Origin: Propionibacteriales bacterium
GTDB lineage: Bacteria > Actinomycetota > Actinomycetes > Propionibacteriales > Nocardioidaceae
Direction of reading: 5' to 3'
Length of the DNA: 47,949 nucleotides
NCBI GenBank assembly: GCA_009377795.1
Contig: WHTJ01000026.1
Span: 1 to 47,949, forward strand
The position numbers were made by a program, and so were the translations under genes. Within the stretch, counting starts at the first letter, position 1, and every line of letters starts with the position of its first letter. Below, piece by piece: positions 7,865 to 16,242 of this stretch. The notes under the pieces are model-generated. The model saw nothing but the letters and a program-made list of their open reading frames with translations, ran no database searches and was not told where the DNA came from.

Positions 7865-9064
7865 ATGACCGCGCTCGAGGGCGTGAAGGTGGTGGAGTTC
7901 GCCAGCTACGTGGCTGGTCCTTACACGGGCGCATTGCTGTCCGACCTCGGCGCGGACGTGATCAAGGTGGAGGCGCCCCCGCACGGTGACCCGTATCGCG
8001 GGTGGGCCACCGGCAACTACAGCAGCATGTTCTGCTCACTGAACCGCAGCAAGCGCAGCATCCTCGCCGATCTCAAATCCGTGTGTGGGTTGGAGGTCGC
8101 CCGGTCCCTGGTCGCCGACGCCGACATAGTCCTGGAGAACTCGCGACCCGGCGCGATGGAGCGGCTCGGACTCGGCTACGAGCAGATCACGTCAGAGAAC
8201 CCTGGCCTGATCTACTGCTCCATCACTGGCTTCGGACTGAGCGGTCCCGACCACCAGCGTCCCGGCTACGACACGGTCGGGCAGGCCATGAGCGGTCTGC
8301 TGAGTCTGCTGACCGACCTCGACGATCCCCAGCCGATGGGGATCTCGCTGTCGGATCACCTCGCCGGCTTGTTCGGGGCGTACGGGGTACTGGCGGCCTT
8401 GGCCGCGCGCCTCCGAACGGGTAAGGGCCAGCGAGTCGACACCTCGTTGCTGCAGTCCTCGACGACATTCCTTGCCGAGAACATGGCCCGGTTCATGCAT
8501 GACGGCGGGCAGCCACCGACGCGCCGGACGCGGGCACGCACGGCGCAGGTCTACGCGGTGCGTGACGAGTCGGGCGCTCCCTTCGTGGTGCACCTGTCGT
8601 CGCCGGACAAGTTCTGGCGGTCGCTGTTGCAGGTCATCGACCGCCGTGACCTCGTCGGCGACGAGCGATTCATCAACCGGGGACAGCGCATCGCGCACCG
8701 AGAGGACATCCAGGCCCTCCTGGACGAGGCGTTCGCGACCGGGTCGCGCACTAGGTGGCTCAAGCGGCTTTGGGATGCCGATGTTCCCGCGGCTCCGCTC
8801 AACACCCTGGACGACGTGATCAAGGACGAGCAGATCCGCCACCTCGGACTTGTGCAGGAGGTCGAACATCCCTCGGCGGGACGCATGCAGCTCCTGGGCA
8901 GCGGCGTCAATCTGCACGGTACACCGACGCGTCTTGGACCGGCGCCGATCGTAGGGGAGGACACCGAGCGCATCCTTGCCGAACTCGGATTTCCCGCGGA
9001 CTACCTCCCCGCCACCACACCCGACCGTGCTGTGGCCACCGCGCACCAGAACCGGGAGGACTGA
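7865..9064 (+). CDS. CaiB/BaiF family III CoA-transferase
   Basis: Family III CoA-transferase, exchanging CoA between an acyl-CoA donor and a free carboxylate through an aspartyl-CoA intermediate. The N-terminus LEGVKVVEFASYVAGPYTGALLSDLGADVIKVE is diagnostic. Further motifs are SLNRSKRSILADLKS, ENSRPGAMERLGLGY and CSITGFGLSGP. The predicted nucleophile is D164 in SLSDHLAG. Length 399 aa is normal. First gene of an operon: its TGA overlaps the ATG of the thiolase-like gene. It probably activates a pathway acid as its CoA ester. Closely similar genes occur at 12007 and 26972. Confidence 0.9.
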   Translation: MTALEGVKVVEFASYVAGPYTGALLSDLGADVIKVEAPPHGDPYRGWATGNYSSMFCSLNRSKRSILADLKSVCGLEVARSLVADADIVLENSRPGAMERLGLGYEQITSENPGLIYCSITGFGLSGPDHQRPGYDTVGQAMSGLLSLLTDLDDPQPMGISLSDHLAGLFGAYGVLAALAARLRTGKGQRVDTSLLQSSTTFLAENMARFMHDGGQPPTRRTRARTAQVYAVRDESGAPFVVHLSSPDKFWRSLLQVIDRRDLVGDERFINRGQRIAHREDIQALLDEAFATGSRTRWLKRLWDADVPAAPLNTLDDVIKDEQIRHLGLVQEVEHPSAGRMQLLGSGVNLHGTPTRLGPAPIVGEDTERILAELGFPADYLPATTPDRAVATAHQNRED

Positions 9065-10227
9065 TGTATCAACGCAGTGCCGCGATCGTCGGCGCCGCCC
9101 ACTCACAGCTCGGCGAGGTGCCCGGCTCTACCGCGATCGGCCTGATGGCCGACGCCGCAGTGGCCGCCGTCGTCGACGCCGGGCTGACGCCCTCCGACAT
9201 CGACGGAATCGTCGTACGCGGGCCCGACGACGAGTACTGCTTCCACCAGCAGCTCGGAGAGCGCCTGGGACTCAACGCTTCGTTCAGCACCAGCCTGGAC
9301 AACGGGGGCGCGAGCCAGTCGCTCGCCGTGATCCTCGCATCGCTGGCGATCGAGGCCGGGCTCGCCACCGCCGTGCTGTGCGGCTACGCGCGAAACTCGT
9401 GGACCCGGACCCGCCGCAGCGGCAGCCGCAACGCCCGGATGAACCAGTCCACCCACGCACGCATCCGCGAGTGGCGCGATTCGTTCGGGTACTTCGGCGA
9501 ACCGGCCACCCACGCCCTCGGCGCACAGCGCCACATGGCCACGTACGGCACGACCAAGGAACACCTCGGCCACGTTGCAGTCTCCGTGCGCGAGCATGCG
9601 ACCCGCAATCCACACGCGCAGATTCGGTGGCCGCTCACCATGGACGAGTACATGGACGGGCGCCCGATCACGGATCCGTTCGGTATCTACGACTGTTCGT
9701 TGCGCACGGACGGCGCTGGCGCGGTCGTCGTCACCGATGTCGCGCGTGCCAGGGACCTTCCGCACACGCCGGTGATCGTTCGCGGCTTCGGCAGCCAGAA
9801 CAATCTCCGAGGGTGGACCGTCGACGACCACATGGTGCAGACGGCGGCCAAGGCCAGCGGCGAATTGGCCTACCGCAGCGCCGACGTCTCGCCCTCCGAC
9901 ATCGACACGGCGCAGCTCTATGACTGCTTCACCTACATGCTCTTGGTGCAGATCGAGGACTACGGCTTCTGCGAGAAGGGTGAAGGCGGCGAGTTCATCT
10001 CCGCCGGAGCCCTCGGGCTGGACGGCGAGATCCCTACCAACACCTCGGGCGGACAGCTGTCCGAGGGCCACGTCGAAGGCATGTTGCAGGTGGTCGAGGG
10101 CGTCCGGCAGCTACGACACGAGTACCCAGCGGAGCGGCAGGTGACCGACGCCGAGCTGGCGTTGGTCAGCGGACATGGGGGCAACACCGTGTGTCACAGC
10201 ACGCTGATTCTGGAGCGTGGCCGATGA
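9064..10227 (+). CDS. thiolase-like (SCP-x/Ltp type) protein
   Basis: 387-residue thiolase-fold protein of the lipid-transfer-protein/SCP-x branch. The usual nucleophile Cys motif is replaced by SLDNGGASQSLA, and the C-terminal Cys region is SGHGGN, so neither thiolase Cys is present. The YDCFTYM motif and SEGHVEG are kept. It is followed with an ATGA overlap by a DUF35 partner. In steroid side-chain degradation, Cys-less Ltp2 proteins pair with DUF35 domains and act as retro-aldolases, so an acyl-CoA aldolase is a better guess than a thiolase. Start ATG 9064 overlaps the CoA-transferase stop. Confidence 0.82.
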   Translation: MYQRSAAIVGAAHSQLGEVPGSTAIGLMADAAVAAVVDAGLTPSDIDGIVVRGPDDEYCFHQQLGERLGLNASFSTSLDNGGASQSLAVILASLAIEAGLATAVLCGYARNSWTRTRRSGSRNARMNQSTHARIREWRDSFGYFGEPATHALGAQRHMATYGTTKEHLGHVAVSVREHATRNPHAQIRWPLTMDEYMDGRPITDPFGIYDCSLRTDGAGAVVVTDVARARDLPHTPVIVRGFGSQNNLRGWTVDDHMVQTAAKASGELAYRSADVSPSDIDTAQLYDCFTYMLLVQIEDYGFCEKGEGGEFISAGALGLDGEIPTNTSGGQLSEGHVEGMLQVVEGVRQLRHEYPAERQVTDAELALVSGHGGNTVCHSTLILERGR

Positions 10228-10697
10228 GCACGTCAGCCTCAGAGACCACGGCCGAATCGGTCGGTGCCCCGCGGACCATCCCGCGACCGACCTCCGAGTC
10301 CCGGTACTTCTGGGATGCCTGCGCACGGCACGAACTGGTCATCCAACGCTGCACGTCCTGCGGACGGTGCTGGTTTCCGCCGAGCAACCACTGCCAGTAT
10401 TGCTGGAGCGAGGACTTCGCCTGGACGCCGGTGTCGGGACGTGGGGAGCTGTACACCTTCACCGTGTTCCGCCGCGCGTATGCGTCAGAGCTGGTCGAAC
10501 AGATTCCGTACGTCGTCGGGGTCGTCGAACTTGAAGAAGGCCCACGACTGATCACCAACATCACCGAGTGCGAGACCGCCCACGTGCGTGTGGGTATGCC
10601 CGTCGAGGTGGTGTTCAACGACATCGCGGAGGGCTTCACGTTGCATGCCTTCCGACCGCGAGAAGACCCGCAATCTCCTGGGACGGGAGCGGTGTAG
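10224..10697 (+). CDS. DUF35 Zn-ribbon/OB-fold protein, partner of the thiolase-like protein
   Basis: 157 residues. An N-terminal helix (ESRYFWDACARHELVIQRC) leads into a rubredoxin-like zinc ribbon with C43, C46, C57 and C60 (CTSCGRCWFPPSNHCQYC), then an OB-fold (GRGELYTFTVFRRAY ... IPYVVGVVELEEGPRLITNI). DUF35 proteins form complexes with thiolase-like enzymes and contribute to acyl-CoA binding. The start ATG 10224 overlaps the preceding TGA, so the pair is probably made in equal amounts. A longer frame from 10191 exists, but homology begins at 10224. Confidence 0.85.
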   Translation: MSTSASETTAESVGAPRTIPRPTSESRYFWDACARHELVIQRCTSCGRCWFPPSNHCQYCWSEDFAWTPVSGRGELYTFTVFRRAYASELVEQIPYVVGVVELEEGPRLITNITECETAHVRVGMPVEVVFNDIAEGFTLHAFRPREDPQSPGTGAV

Positions 10698-10724
10698 CGC
10701 TCTCACGAAAGGCTTGGAGGAACG

Positions 10725-11582
10725 ATGGCAAAGATCGTATCGATGATCGGTACCACGCATCACCCGTGGTATCACGCGAAGACGTCCAAGCCCGAGTCGG
10801 AACTCACTGAAGACGCGCGGAATCTGCTGGGGTGGTCGGCGCGGGTGCAGGAGTCGTTCCGCAGCACGAACCCCGATGTCGTGGTGATCGTGGCGAGCGA
10901 TCACTTTCATCAGTTCTTCTACAACAACATGCCCCAGTTCCTCATCGGCCGGATGAAGTCCTACCAGGGCACGTTCTACAACGAAGAGCGGGAGTTCGGC
11001 CTGCCGAGGGTCGAGCTGGGCGGCGACCGGCGGCTCGCGACGGACCTGGTCGAGGCCGGCTATGAGAACGGCTTCGACTTCGCGTTCTCCGACGAGATGC
11101 GTCTCGACCATGCCTGCGTGGTCCCGAGCCTGATCAGCCAGCCGTCGTTCGAGATCCCCGTCGTACCGCTGCTGACCAACTGCGGCGCGCCGCCGATCCC
11201 GCCGGGTCAGCGGTTCGTCGACCTCGGCAAGGCGCTGCGCAACGCGATCGAGTCGTCCAACGCTGTCGACCGCGTGGCGGTGGTGGTCAGCGGCAACCTG
11301 TCACTGGAGGTGGGCGGACCCGAGCAGATGATGCCCTACTCCGTGGACCCCGAGTTCGACGCCCTGGCAATGGACTGGCTGACCGATCGGGACTACGAGT
11401 CGCTGACGGCCGAGTCGACGTACGAGCGCCTGATGTTGCACGGCAACACGTCCTTCCAGTTCCTGAACATGTTGACGATGGCCTCGATGCAGGAGGACAT
11501 GACCTTGATCCACGCGGAGGCCATGAAGCGGCGCGGATCGCCCGCACCATGCTTCATCTACGAATCGGAGGTGCAGGAATGA
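10725..11582 (+). CDS. LigB-like class III extradiol dioxygenase subunit (altered active site)
   Basis: 285-residue homologue of the catalytic beta subunit of protocatechuate 4,5-dioxygenase. Iron-ligand positions equivalent to LigB H12 and H61 are kept (H13 in GTTHHPWY; H60 in ASDHFHQF), as is LDHACVVPS. By my alignment from memory, the catalytic His of TGGMSHQL is Leu194 (SGNLSLEVGG), and the third iron ligand, Glu of GVELVMW, is Gln245 (GNTSFQFLNML). It is therefore either a dioxygenase with modified metal chemistry or a related non-oxygenative enzyme. GGAGG precedes ATG 10725. Its stop overlaps the LigA-like start. Confidence 0.78.
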   Translation: MAKIVSMIGTTHHPWYHAKTSKPESELTEDARNLLGWSARVQESFRSTNPDVVVIVASDHFHQFFYNNMPQFLIGRMKSYQGTFYNEEREFGLPRVELGGDRRLATDLVEAGYENGFDFAFSDEMRLDHACVVPSLISQPSFEIPVVPLLTNCGAPPIPPGQRFVDLGKALRNAIESSNAVDRVAVVVSGNLSLEVGGPEQMMPYSVDPEFDALAMDWLTDRDYESLTAESTYERLMLHGNTSFQFLNMLTMASMQEDMTLIHAEAMKRRGSPAPCFIYESEVQE

Positions 11583-11980
11583 TCGACCATTACGCAGTCA
11601 ACAAGTTCCTGTACGACACCGACCGGAACGAGCATCTCGTGCGCCGGTACATCGACGACCCCGACGCGTACGTCGACTGGTACTTCGACGAGCGGTTGAG
11701 CCGCCTGCTCGACAACGAGAGCGAACAGTCGGCCGTCGAGTCTCCCGACGAGGCCACGCGTACCGCGCTCAAGACTTATGACTGCGCGATGTTGTATCGG
11801 GACGGGGCCCACCCCTTCATCCTGTGGACCCTGATGCTGCCGATCATCGAGGCGAAGCTCGCGTCGGGGGAGTTCGTGGTCGGTGAACAGCCGGAGAACG
11901 CCCGGGCCGAGAACCGCAAGCCGATGGCGTATTACCGGGAACGAATCCTGCCGCACGGTCGGCCGGACTTCCGCTACTAG
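11579..11980 (+). CDS. LigA-like small subunit
   Basis: 133 residues resembling the alpha subunit of LigAB extradiol dioxygenases: AVNKFLYDTDRNEHLVRRYIDDPDAYV at the N-terminus and the hallmark TYDCAMLYRDGAHPFILWTL. In LigAB this subunit caps the active site of the beta subunit. Start ATG 11579 overlaps the LigB-like TGA, which supports a heteromer. The order here is B then A. The C-terminal half (EFVVGEQPENARAENRKPMAYYRERILPHGRP) is not part of the usual LigA core that I recognise. Confidence 0.75.
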   Translation: MIDHYAVNKFLYDTDRNEHLVRRYIDDPDAYVDWYFDERLSRLLDNESEQSAVESPDEATRTALKTYDCAMLYRDGAHPFILWTLMLPIIEAKLASGEFVVGEQPENARAENRKPMAYYRERILPHGRPDFRY

Positions 11981-12006
11981 CCAACGAGTCCGGAGGTAGG
12001 CAGGAC

Positions 12007-13155
12007 ATGTCAGGCGGCCCTCTCGCCGGCGTCACCGTGATCGAGTGCGCCTCGTACATCAGCGGACCCTACGCGGGCTTGCTGCTGGCGCAGCTCGGCG
12101 CGGACGTCGTGAAGGTGGAGGCGCCTGGCGGCGGTGACTCGTTCCGCCGGTGGGGCGGCACCAGTCGCCGCACCCGCACCCGCCCGCAGTTCGCATCCCT
12201 GAACTACGGCAAGCGCAGTGTGACGATCGACCTTCGCGAAACCGCGGGCAAGGCCGCATATCTCGATCTGATCGAACACGCCGACGCGCTGGTCGAGAAC
12301 TTCCGGCCGGGCACGTTGGACCGCTTCGGCGTCGGCGAGGCCTCGGTGCGGGAACGCAACCCCGGCATGGTGTACTGCACCGTCACGGGCTTCGGACCCA
12401 CGGGCCCGTACGCGACACGTCCCGCCTACGACGCGATCGTGCAGGCGTTCAGTGGGCTGTGGAGTCTCCTATCGCCGATCTCCGAGCCGCGTGCGGTCGG
12501 CCCGGCGATGTCGGATGCGTTGGGCGGGCTCCACGGAGCCCTCGCGGTGGTCGCCGGACTGGCCGGCGCCGCCCGCGGGCAAGACTCCCCGCGCCGCTTC
12601 GATGTGAGCATGCTCGCCTCGTCATTGAGCTTGCTCGGCTCGACGGTGGCGAACTACGCGGAGTCCGGCGAGCTGGAGACGCCGTACTCCCGCGGCCGCC
12701 GTTCGCACTCGCTCGCCTTTCTGGCCGGTGACGGCCGACCCCTGGCGGTGCACCTGTCGTCACCGGAGAAGTTCTGGGTGCGTCTCACCGACGTCGTCGG
12801 CAGAGCCGACCTCCGCGAGAACGCGCGCTTCAGCACCTATCCGGCGCGGCTGGAGCATTTCGAGGAGTTGCGCGCCGAGCTCGAGTCGGCCTTCACCGCC
12901 AAGCCGCGGCACCAGTGGCTGGAGCAGCTGTACGAAGCAGACGTCCCTGCGGCGCCCCTGTACACGATCGACGAGGTGGTCACCGACCCGCACGTGCGGG
13001 AGACCGGCTCGATCAGGGATGCCACGGGACCGGCGGGAGAGCGCTTTCTCGTTCCGCGAACAGCGATCCGCTTCGCCGGGGATCTCGAGGCCTGCTCGAT
13101 GGAGGTGCCTCCACTGGGCGGGCGACTACATATCGAGGAGTTGACCACACGGTAG
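12007..13155 (+). CDS. CaiB/BaiF family III CoA-transferase
   Basis: 382 residues, with family motifs LAGVTVIECASYISGPYAG, LGADVVKVEAPGGGDSFRRWG, LNYGKRSVTIDLR, ENFRPGTLDRFGV and VTGFGPTGPYATRPAYD. The predicted catalytic Asp is D170 in AMSDALGG. Two CoA-transferases bracket the thiolase/DUF35/LigBA genes, which suggests that one loads CoA onto the substrate and the other moves it off a product, or that they form a heteromer as some succinyl-CoA:aromatic-acid transferases do. The 26-base gap after the LigA-like gene contains GGAGGTAGG before ATG 12007. Confidence 0.9.
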   Translation: MSGGPLAGVTVIECASYISGPYAGLLLAQLGADVVKVEAPGGGDSFRRWGGTSRRTRTRPQFASLNYGKRSVTIDLRETAGKAAYLDLIEHADALVENFRPGTLDRFGVGEASVRERNPGMVYCTVTGFGPTGPYATRPAYDAIVQAFSGLWSLLSPISEPRAVGPAMSDALGGLHGALAVVAGLAGAARGQDSPRRFDVSMLASSLSLLGSTVANYAESGELETPYSRGRRSHSLAFLAGDGRPLAVHLSSPEKFWVRLTDVVGRADLRENARFSTYPARLEHFEELRAELESAFTAKPRHQWLEQLYEADVPAAPLYTIDEVVTDPHVRETGSIRDATGPAGERFLVPRTAIRFAGDLEACSMEVPPLGGRLHIEELTTR

Positions 13156-13202
13156 CGAGGGACCGCGCGAGGGCTCCACGACAAGGCTGGAGGGCCGCAA
13201 AG

Positions 13203-14303
13203 ATGAAACAGCGTAAGTTATTGCTCTTCCTCGCCGTGATGCTGACCGGCGGGCTGTTAGCGGCCTGCGGCGGTGATGCCGGAGGCGGTGAAGCCAGCGA
13301 CGAAGGTGTGGTCACCCAGAGGGAGGGTGAGAGCCGGCAGGACTACATCGACCGGCTCTACGAGGCGGCCCAGGAAGAGGGCGCCGTGTCGTACTACCAG
13401 TCTGCCGATGAGGAGGAGCTGCAGGCGATCGTCGACTCGTTCACCGAGATGTTCCCCGAGGTGGAGTTCGAGCCGGTGAGCGCCACCAGCGGCACGATCC
13501 TCGAACGAGCGCTGCTCGAATCCGAGTCCGGCAATGTGCAGGGCGACGTTTACGGAGGCGGATCCGGAGACCAGGTAGCGCTGGAAGAGGCCGGGGCAAT
13601 TGAGGAGTACCGGCCGGTCAACGAGGCCGACGTCGCCGACGAGTTCAAGATGGACGGCCCCTACATCGCCGTGGGCTATCTCTCGTACCATCCGGCGTTC
13701 AACACCGACCTGGTCGACGAGGCGGACCTCCCCGACGACTGGATGGGCTACTGCGACGAAGAGTGGCACGGCGAGCTGGCCATCGACCAGGAAGGCGCGG
13801 AGTGGATAGCCGGGCTCCTGGCCGGCATGGGGGAAGAGGACGGCATGGAGTTCCTCGAGTGCCTCGCCGAGAACGAGCCGCGTCTGGTTCGTGGGTCGAC
13901 CACCCGTACGGAGCTGCTCGCGTCCGGCGAGTTCGGGGTCATGCTCGACGGCTACGGCCACCGGCTGTGGGAATTCGAACAGGAGGGCGCACCGATTCGC
14001 ACCCAGCGGCCGAGTCCCGCGCCCTTGCCGGTCGTGCTCGACATGGCCAGCATGCTCAGGGATGCACCCCATCCGAATGCCGCCCGGCTGCTGTTGGAAT
14101 TCTTCTTGACGCCTGAAGGCCAGGACGTCTTCTTCGCCCAGAACAAGGCCGGGTCGCTCGCCGGCGGCCAGCAGGAGCATCCGTACGGCGAGCTGATCGA
14201 GGACGCTGAGCTCGAGGTGCTCGAACCCGGTGCAGCCGACTTCGACGAGGCGTTCCAGATCTTCGGTGACACGTTCCTCGGCGGCGGAGCGCCCGCTCCG
14301 TAG
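13203..14303 (+). CDS. ABC transporter solute-binding lipoprotein (ferric/AfuA-FbpA type)
   Basis: 366 residues. Signal peptide with lipobox LLAAC (Cys22), Gly/Glu-rich linker, then a class-II binding-protein fold: RLYEAAQEEGAVSYYQSADEEELQAIVDSFTEMFPEVEFE, VQGDVYGGGSGDQVALEEAG, YLSYHPAFNTDLV and HPNAARLLLEFFLTPEGQDVF. Family members bind Fe(III), phosphonates, polyols or carboxylates, so the ligand is open; a metal-chelating aromatic acid would suit the neighbours. ATG 13203 has GGAGGG 8 bases upstream. It is followed by a hairpin and then the cognate permease and ATPase, making a complete importer. Confidence 0.9.
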   Translation: MKQRKLLLFLAVMLTGGLLAACGGDAGGGEASDEGVVTQREGESRQDYIDRLYEAAQEEGAVSYYQSADEEELQAIVDSFTEMFPEVEFEPVSATSGTILERALLESESGNVQGDVYGGGSGDQVALEEAGAIEEYRPVNEADVADEFKMDGPYIAVGYLSYHPAFNTDLVDEADLPDDWMGYCDEEWHGELAIDQEGAEWIAGLLAGMGEEDGMEFLECLAENEPRLVRGSTTRTELLASGEFGVMLDGYGHRLWEFEQEGAPIRTQRPSPAPLPVVLDMASMLRDAPHPNAARLLLEFFLTPEGQDVFFAQNKAGSLAGGQQEHPYGELIEDAELEVLEPGAADFDEAFQIFGDTFLGGGAPAP

Positions 14304-14321
14304 GAGTCACAGTGAACGAGC

Positions 14322-14355
14322 CATCGCGCCGGCGACCCGTCGCGCCGGCGCGATG
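14322..14355 (+). promoter_or_regulatory. intercistronic hairpin between binding protein and permease
   Basis: Perfect 13-bp stem CATCGCGCCGGCG / CGCCGGCGCGATG with an 8-nt loop, 18 bases after the binding-protein stop. Such hairpins commonly protect the upstream mRNA end and attenuate read-through, so the binding protein is made in excess over the permease. Confidence 0.55.
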
Positions 14356-14387
14356 ACCCACAACACCAGGGAGGCCGAGGTGGCAGG

Positions 14388-16187
14388 TTGACGGTCCAAA
14401 CCCCGAGGCCCGCGACTGCGAGCGAGCCGCCGGCTTCCGCAGCGCCGCGACGACGAGCACCACGCACGTTGCGCGGGTCACGCGACCCCCGCAAGATCAT
14501 CTTCATCGCCGTCGCGGCGATCCTGGTCTGGCAGATCGCCATCCCGCTCGCGATCCTGCTGTGGGGTTCTGTCAGCGACTCCCGGCCCGGCGCCGGCGAC
14601 TTCTTCTCGGTTACGTCCTTCACGCTCGACAACTTCGCGCGTGCCGTCGAGGGCGGGCGCACAACCGACGTGCTGATCAACACCACGATATTTGCGACCG
14701 GCACAACAGCCCTGGCGTTCGTCCTCGGCACCTATCTGGCGTGGGTGGTGGAGCGCACGAACACGCCCTTCCGTGCGTTCATCACGATCATGATGATCCT
14801 GCGCCTGATCCTTCCGGGCATCCTGACCACCATCTCGTGGATCTTCCTGGCGAGCCCTCGAGTGGGAACGCTCAATCACTGGGCCATGGACATCTTCGGA
14901 CTCAGCGAGCCACCACTGAACATCTACTCCATGGCCGGGATGATCTGGGTCGAGGCGATGGATATCCTGCCGCTGGTATTCCTGCTGATGGGTGCCGCGC
15001 TGCGGTCGATGGATCCGTCCCTGGAAGAGGCCTCTCTGGTCTCGGGTAAGGGGCTGCTGAGGACGACATCCCGCATCACGCTGCCGTTGATCCTCCCGGC
15101 GATTCTCGCCACGATCATCCTGGTGCTCATCCGCGGTATCGAGACGTTCGAGACGCCCGCGCTGATCGGCATCCCCGCACAGAAATTCACCTTTGTCGTG
15201 GAGATCTGGCGGCAGACTTCGACAACGCCAACCGACTTCGGCCTGGCGGCCGTCTACGCGGTGCTGATCCTTGCGTTCTGTTCGTGCCTGCTGTGGCTGT
15301 ACAACCGCATGACCCGGCACGCCGACATGTTCGCCGTGATCAGCGGCAAGGCGTTCCGTCCCCGTCGTACCGACCTCGGTGGCATGCGCTGGGTGACCTG
15401 CGGAGCCTCGATGGTGATCATCATGTTCTCGCTCGGCCTGCCGATGATCATTCTCCTGTGGGCGAGTTTCTACCCGCCGTACCGCGGGTTCCAGCCCATC
15501 ACCATGGATGCCGTCCCGCTGCTGTCCTGGGACAACTATCGAGAGGTTCTGGACAACGATCTCGTCCAGCGGGCATTCGTGAACTCAACGTTCCTCGGTC
15601 TCACCTCCGCCACAGTGACGGTCCTCCTGATCACGGTCGTGGCGTGGATCACCGTGAAGACCAAGATCCGCGGTCGCAAGTGGCTGGACCACCTGGCCTT
15701 CGCCCCGATCGCGATTCCCGCGATCACGATGGGTGTGGCGTTCCTCTGGCTGTACCTGACGCTGCCGATTCCCGTGTACGGCACGATTTGGATTCTCTTA
15801 CTGCTCTACATCGCTCGCTTCACCGCGGTTGCGATGCGCATCATGTCCGCATCGATGACCCAGGTGAACGACGAGCTGCACGAAGCGGCGGAGGTTGCGG
15901 GTGCCAGCTGGCTGCGGTCGTTCCGCACGGTGACGATGCCGCTGCTACGGCCGGGAATGCTCGCCGCCTGGATATTCGTGCTGGTGCACGCGTATCGCGA
16001 GTTGTCCGCATCGCTGATCGTGTATTCACACGGCAACGAGCCGATCGGTGTGGCGATCTTCGACATCTGGGAGAACGGCAGTTACGGCCTGCTCTCGGCC
16101 TTCGGAATACTCGTCGTGTTGGCCCTGGTCTTCTTCTCCATCGTCGCCCGTGTCGTGAGCGGTCGGTACGGCGTGAAAGACGAATAG
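14388..16187 (+). CDS. ABC transporter permease, fused double-domain (FbpB/ThiP type)
   Basis: 599 residues with two permease domains in one chain, the usual state of ferric-type importers. A basic cytoplasmic N-terminus of about 45 residues is followed by about six helices in each half. The two EAA loops that dock to the ATPase are EEASLVSGKGLLRTTSRITLPL (from about residue 212, split by the fold) and EAAEVAGASWLRSFRTVTMP (from about 497). I use TTG 14388, with GGAGG 14 bases upstream and no better in-frame ATG before the first helix. It works with the binding protein at 13203 and the ATPase at 16243. Confidence 0.9.
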   Translation: MTVQTPRPATASEPPASAAPRRRAPRTLRGSRDPRKIIFIAVAAILVWQIAIPLAILLWGSVSDSRPGAGDFFSVTSFTLDNFARAVEGGRTTDVLINTTIFATGTTALAFVLGTYLAWVVERTNTPFRAFITIMMILRLILPGILTTISWIFLASPRVGTLNHWAMDIFGLSEPPLNIYSMAGMIWVEAMDILPLVFLLMGAALRSMDPSLEEASLVSGKGLLRTTSRITLPLILPAILATIILVLIRGIETFETPALIGIPAQKFTFVVEIWRQTSTTPTDFGLAAVYAVLILAFCSCLLWLYNRMTRHADMFAVISGKAFRPRRTDLGGMRWVTCGASMVIIMFSLGLPMIILLWASFYPPYRGFQPITMDAVPLLSWDNYREVLDNDLVQRAFVNSTFLGLTSATVTVLLITVVAWITVKTKIRGRKWLDHLAFAPIAIPAITMGVAFLWLYLTLPIPVYGTIWILLLLYIARFTAVAMRIMSASMTQVNDELHEAAEVAGASWLRSFRTVTMPLLRPGMLAAWIFVLVHAYRELSASLIVYSHGNEPIGVAIFDIWENGSYGLLSAFGILVVLALVFFSIVARVVSGRYGVKDE

Positions 16188-16242
16188 GTCGAGTATCGAT
16201 GTCAGAGCTGGGTGATTTGATGTTCTCAATCGGGAGCGCGCG

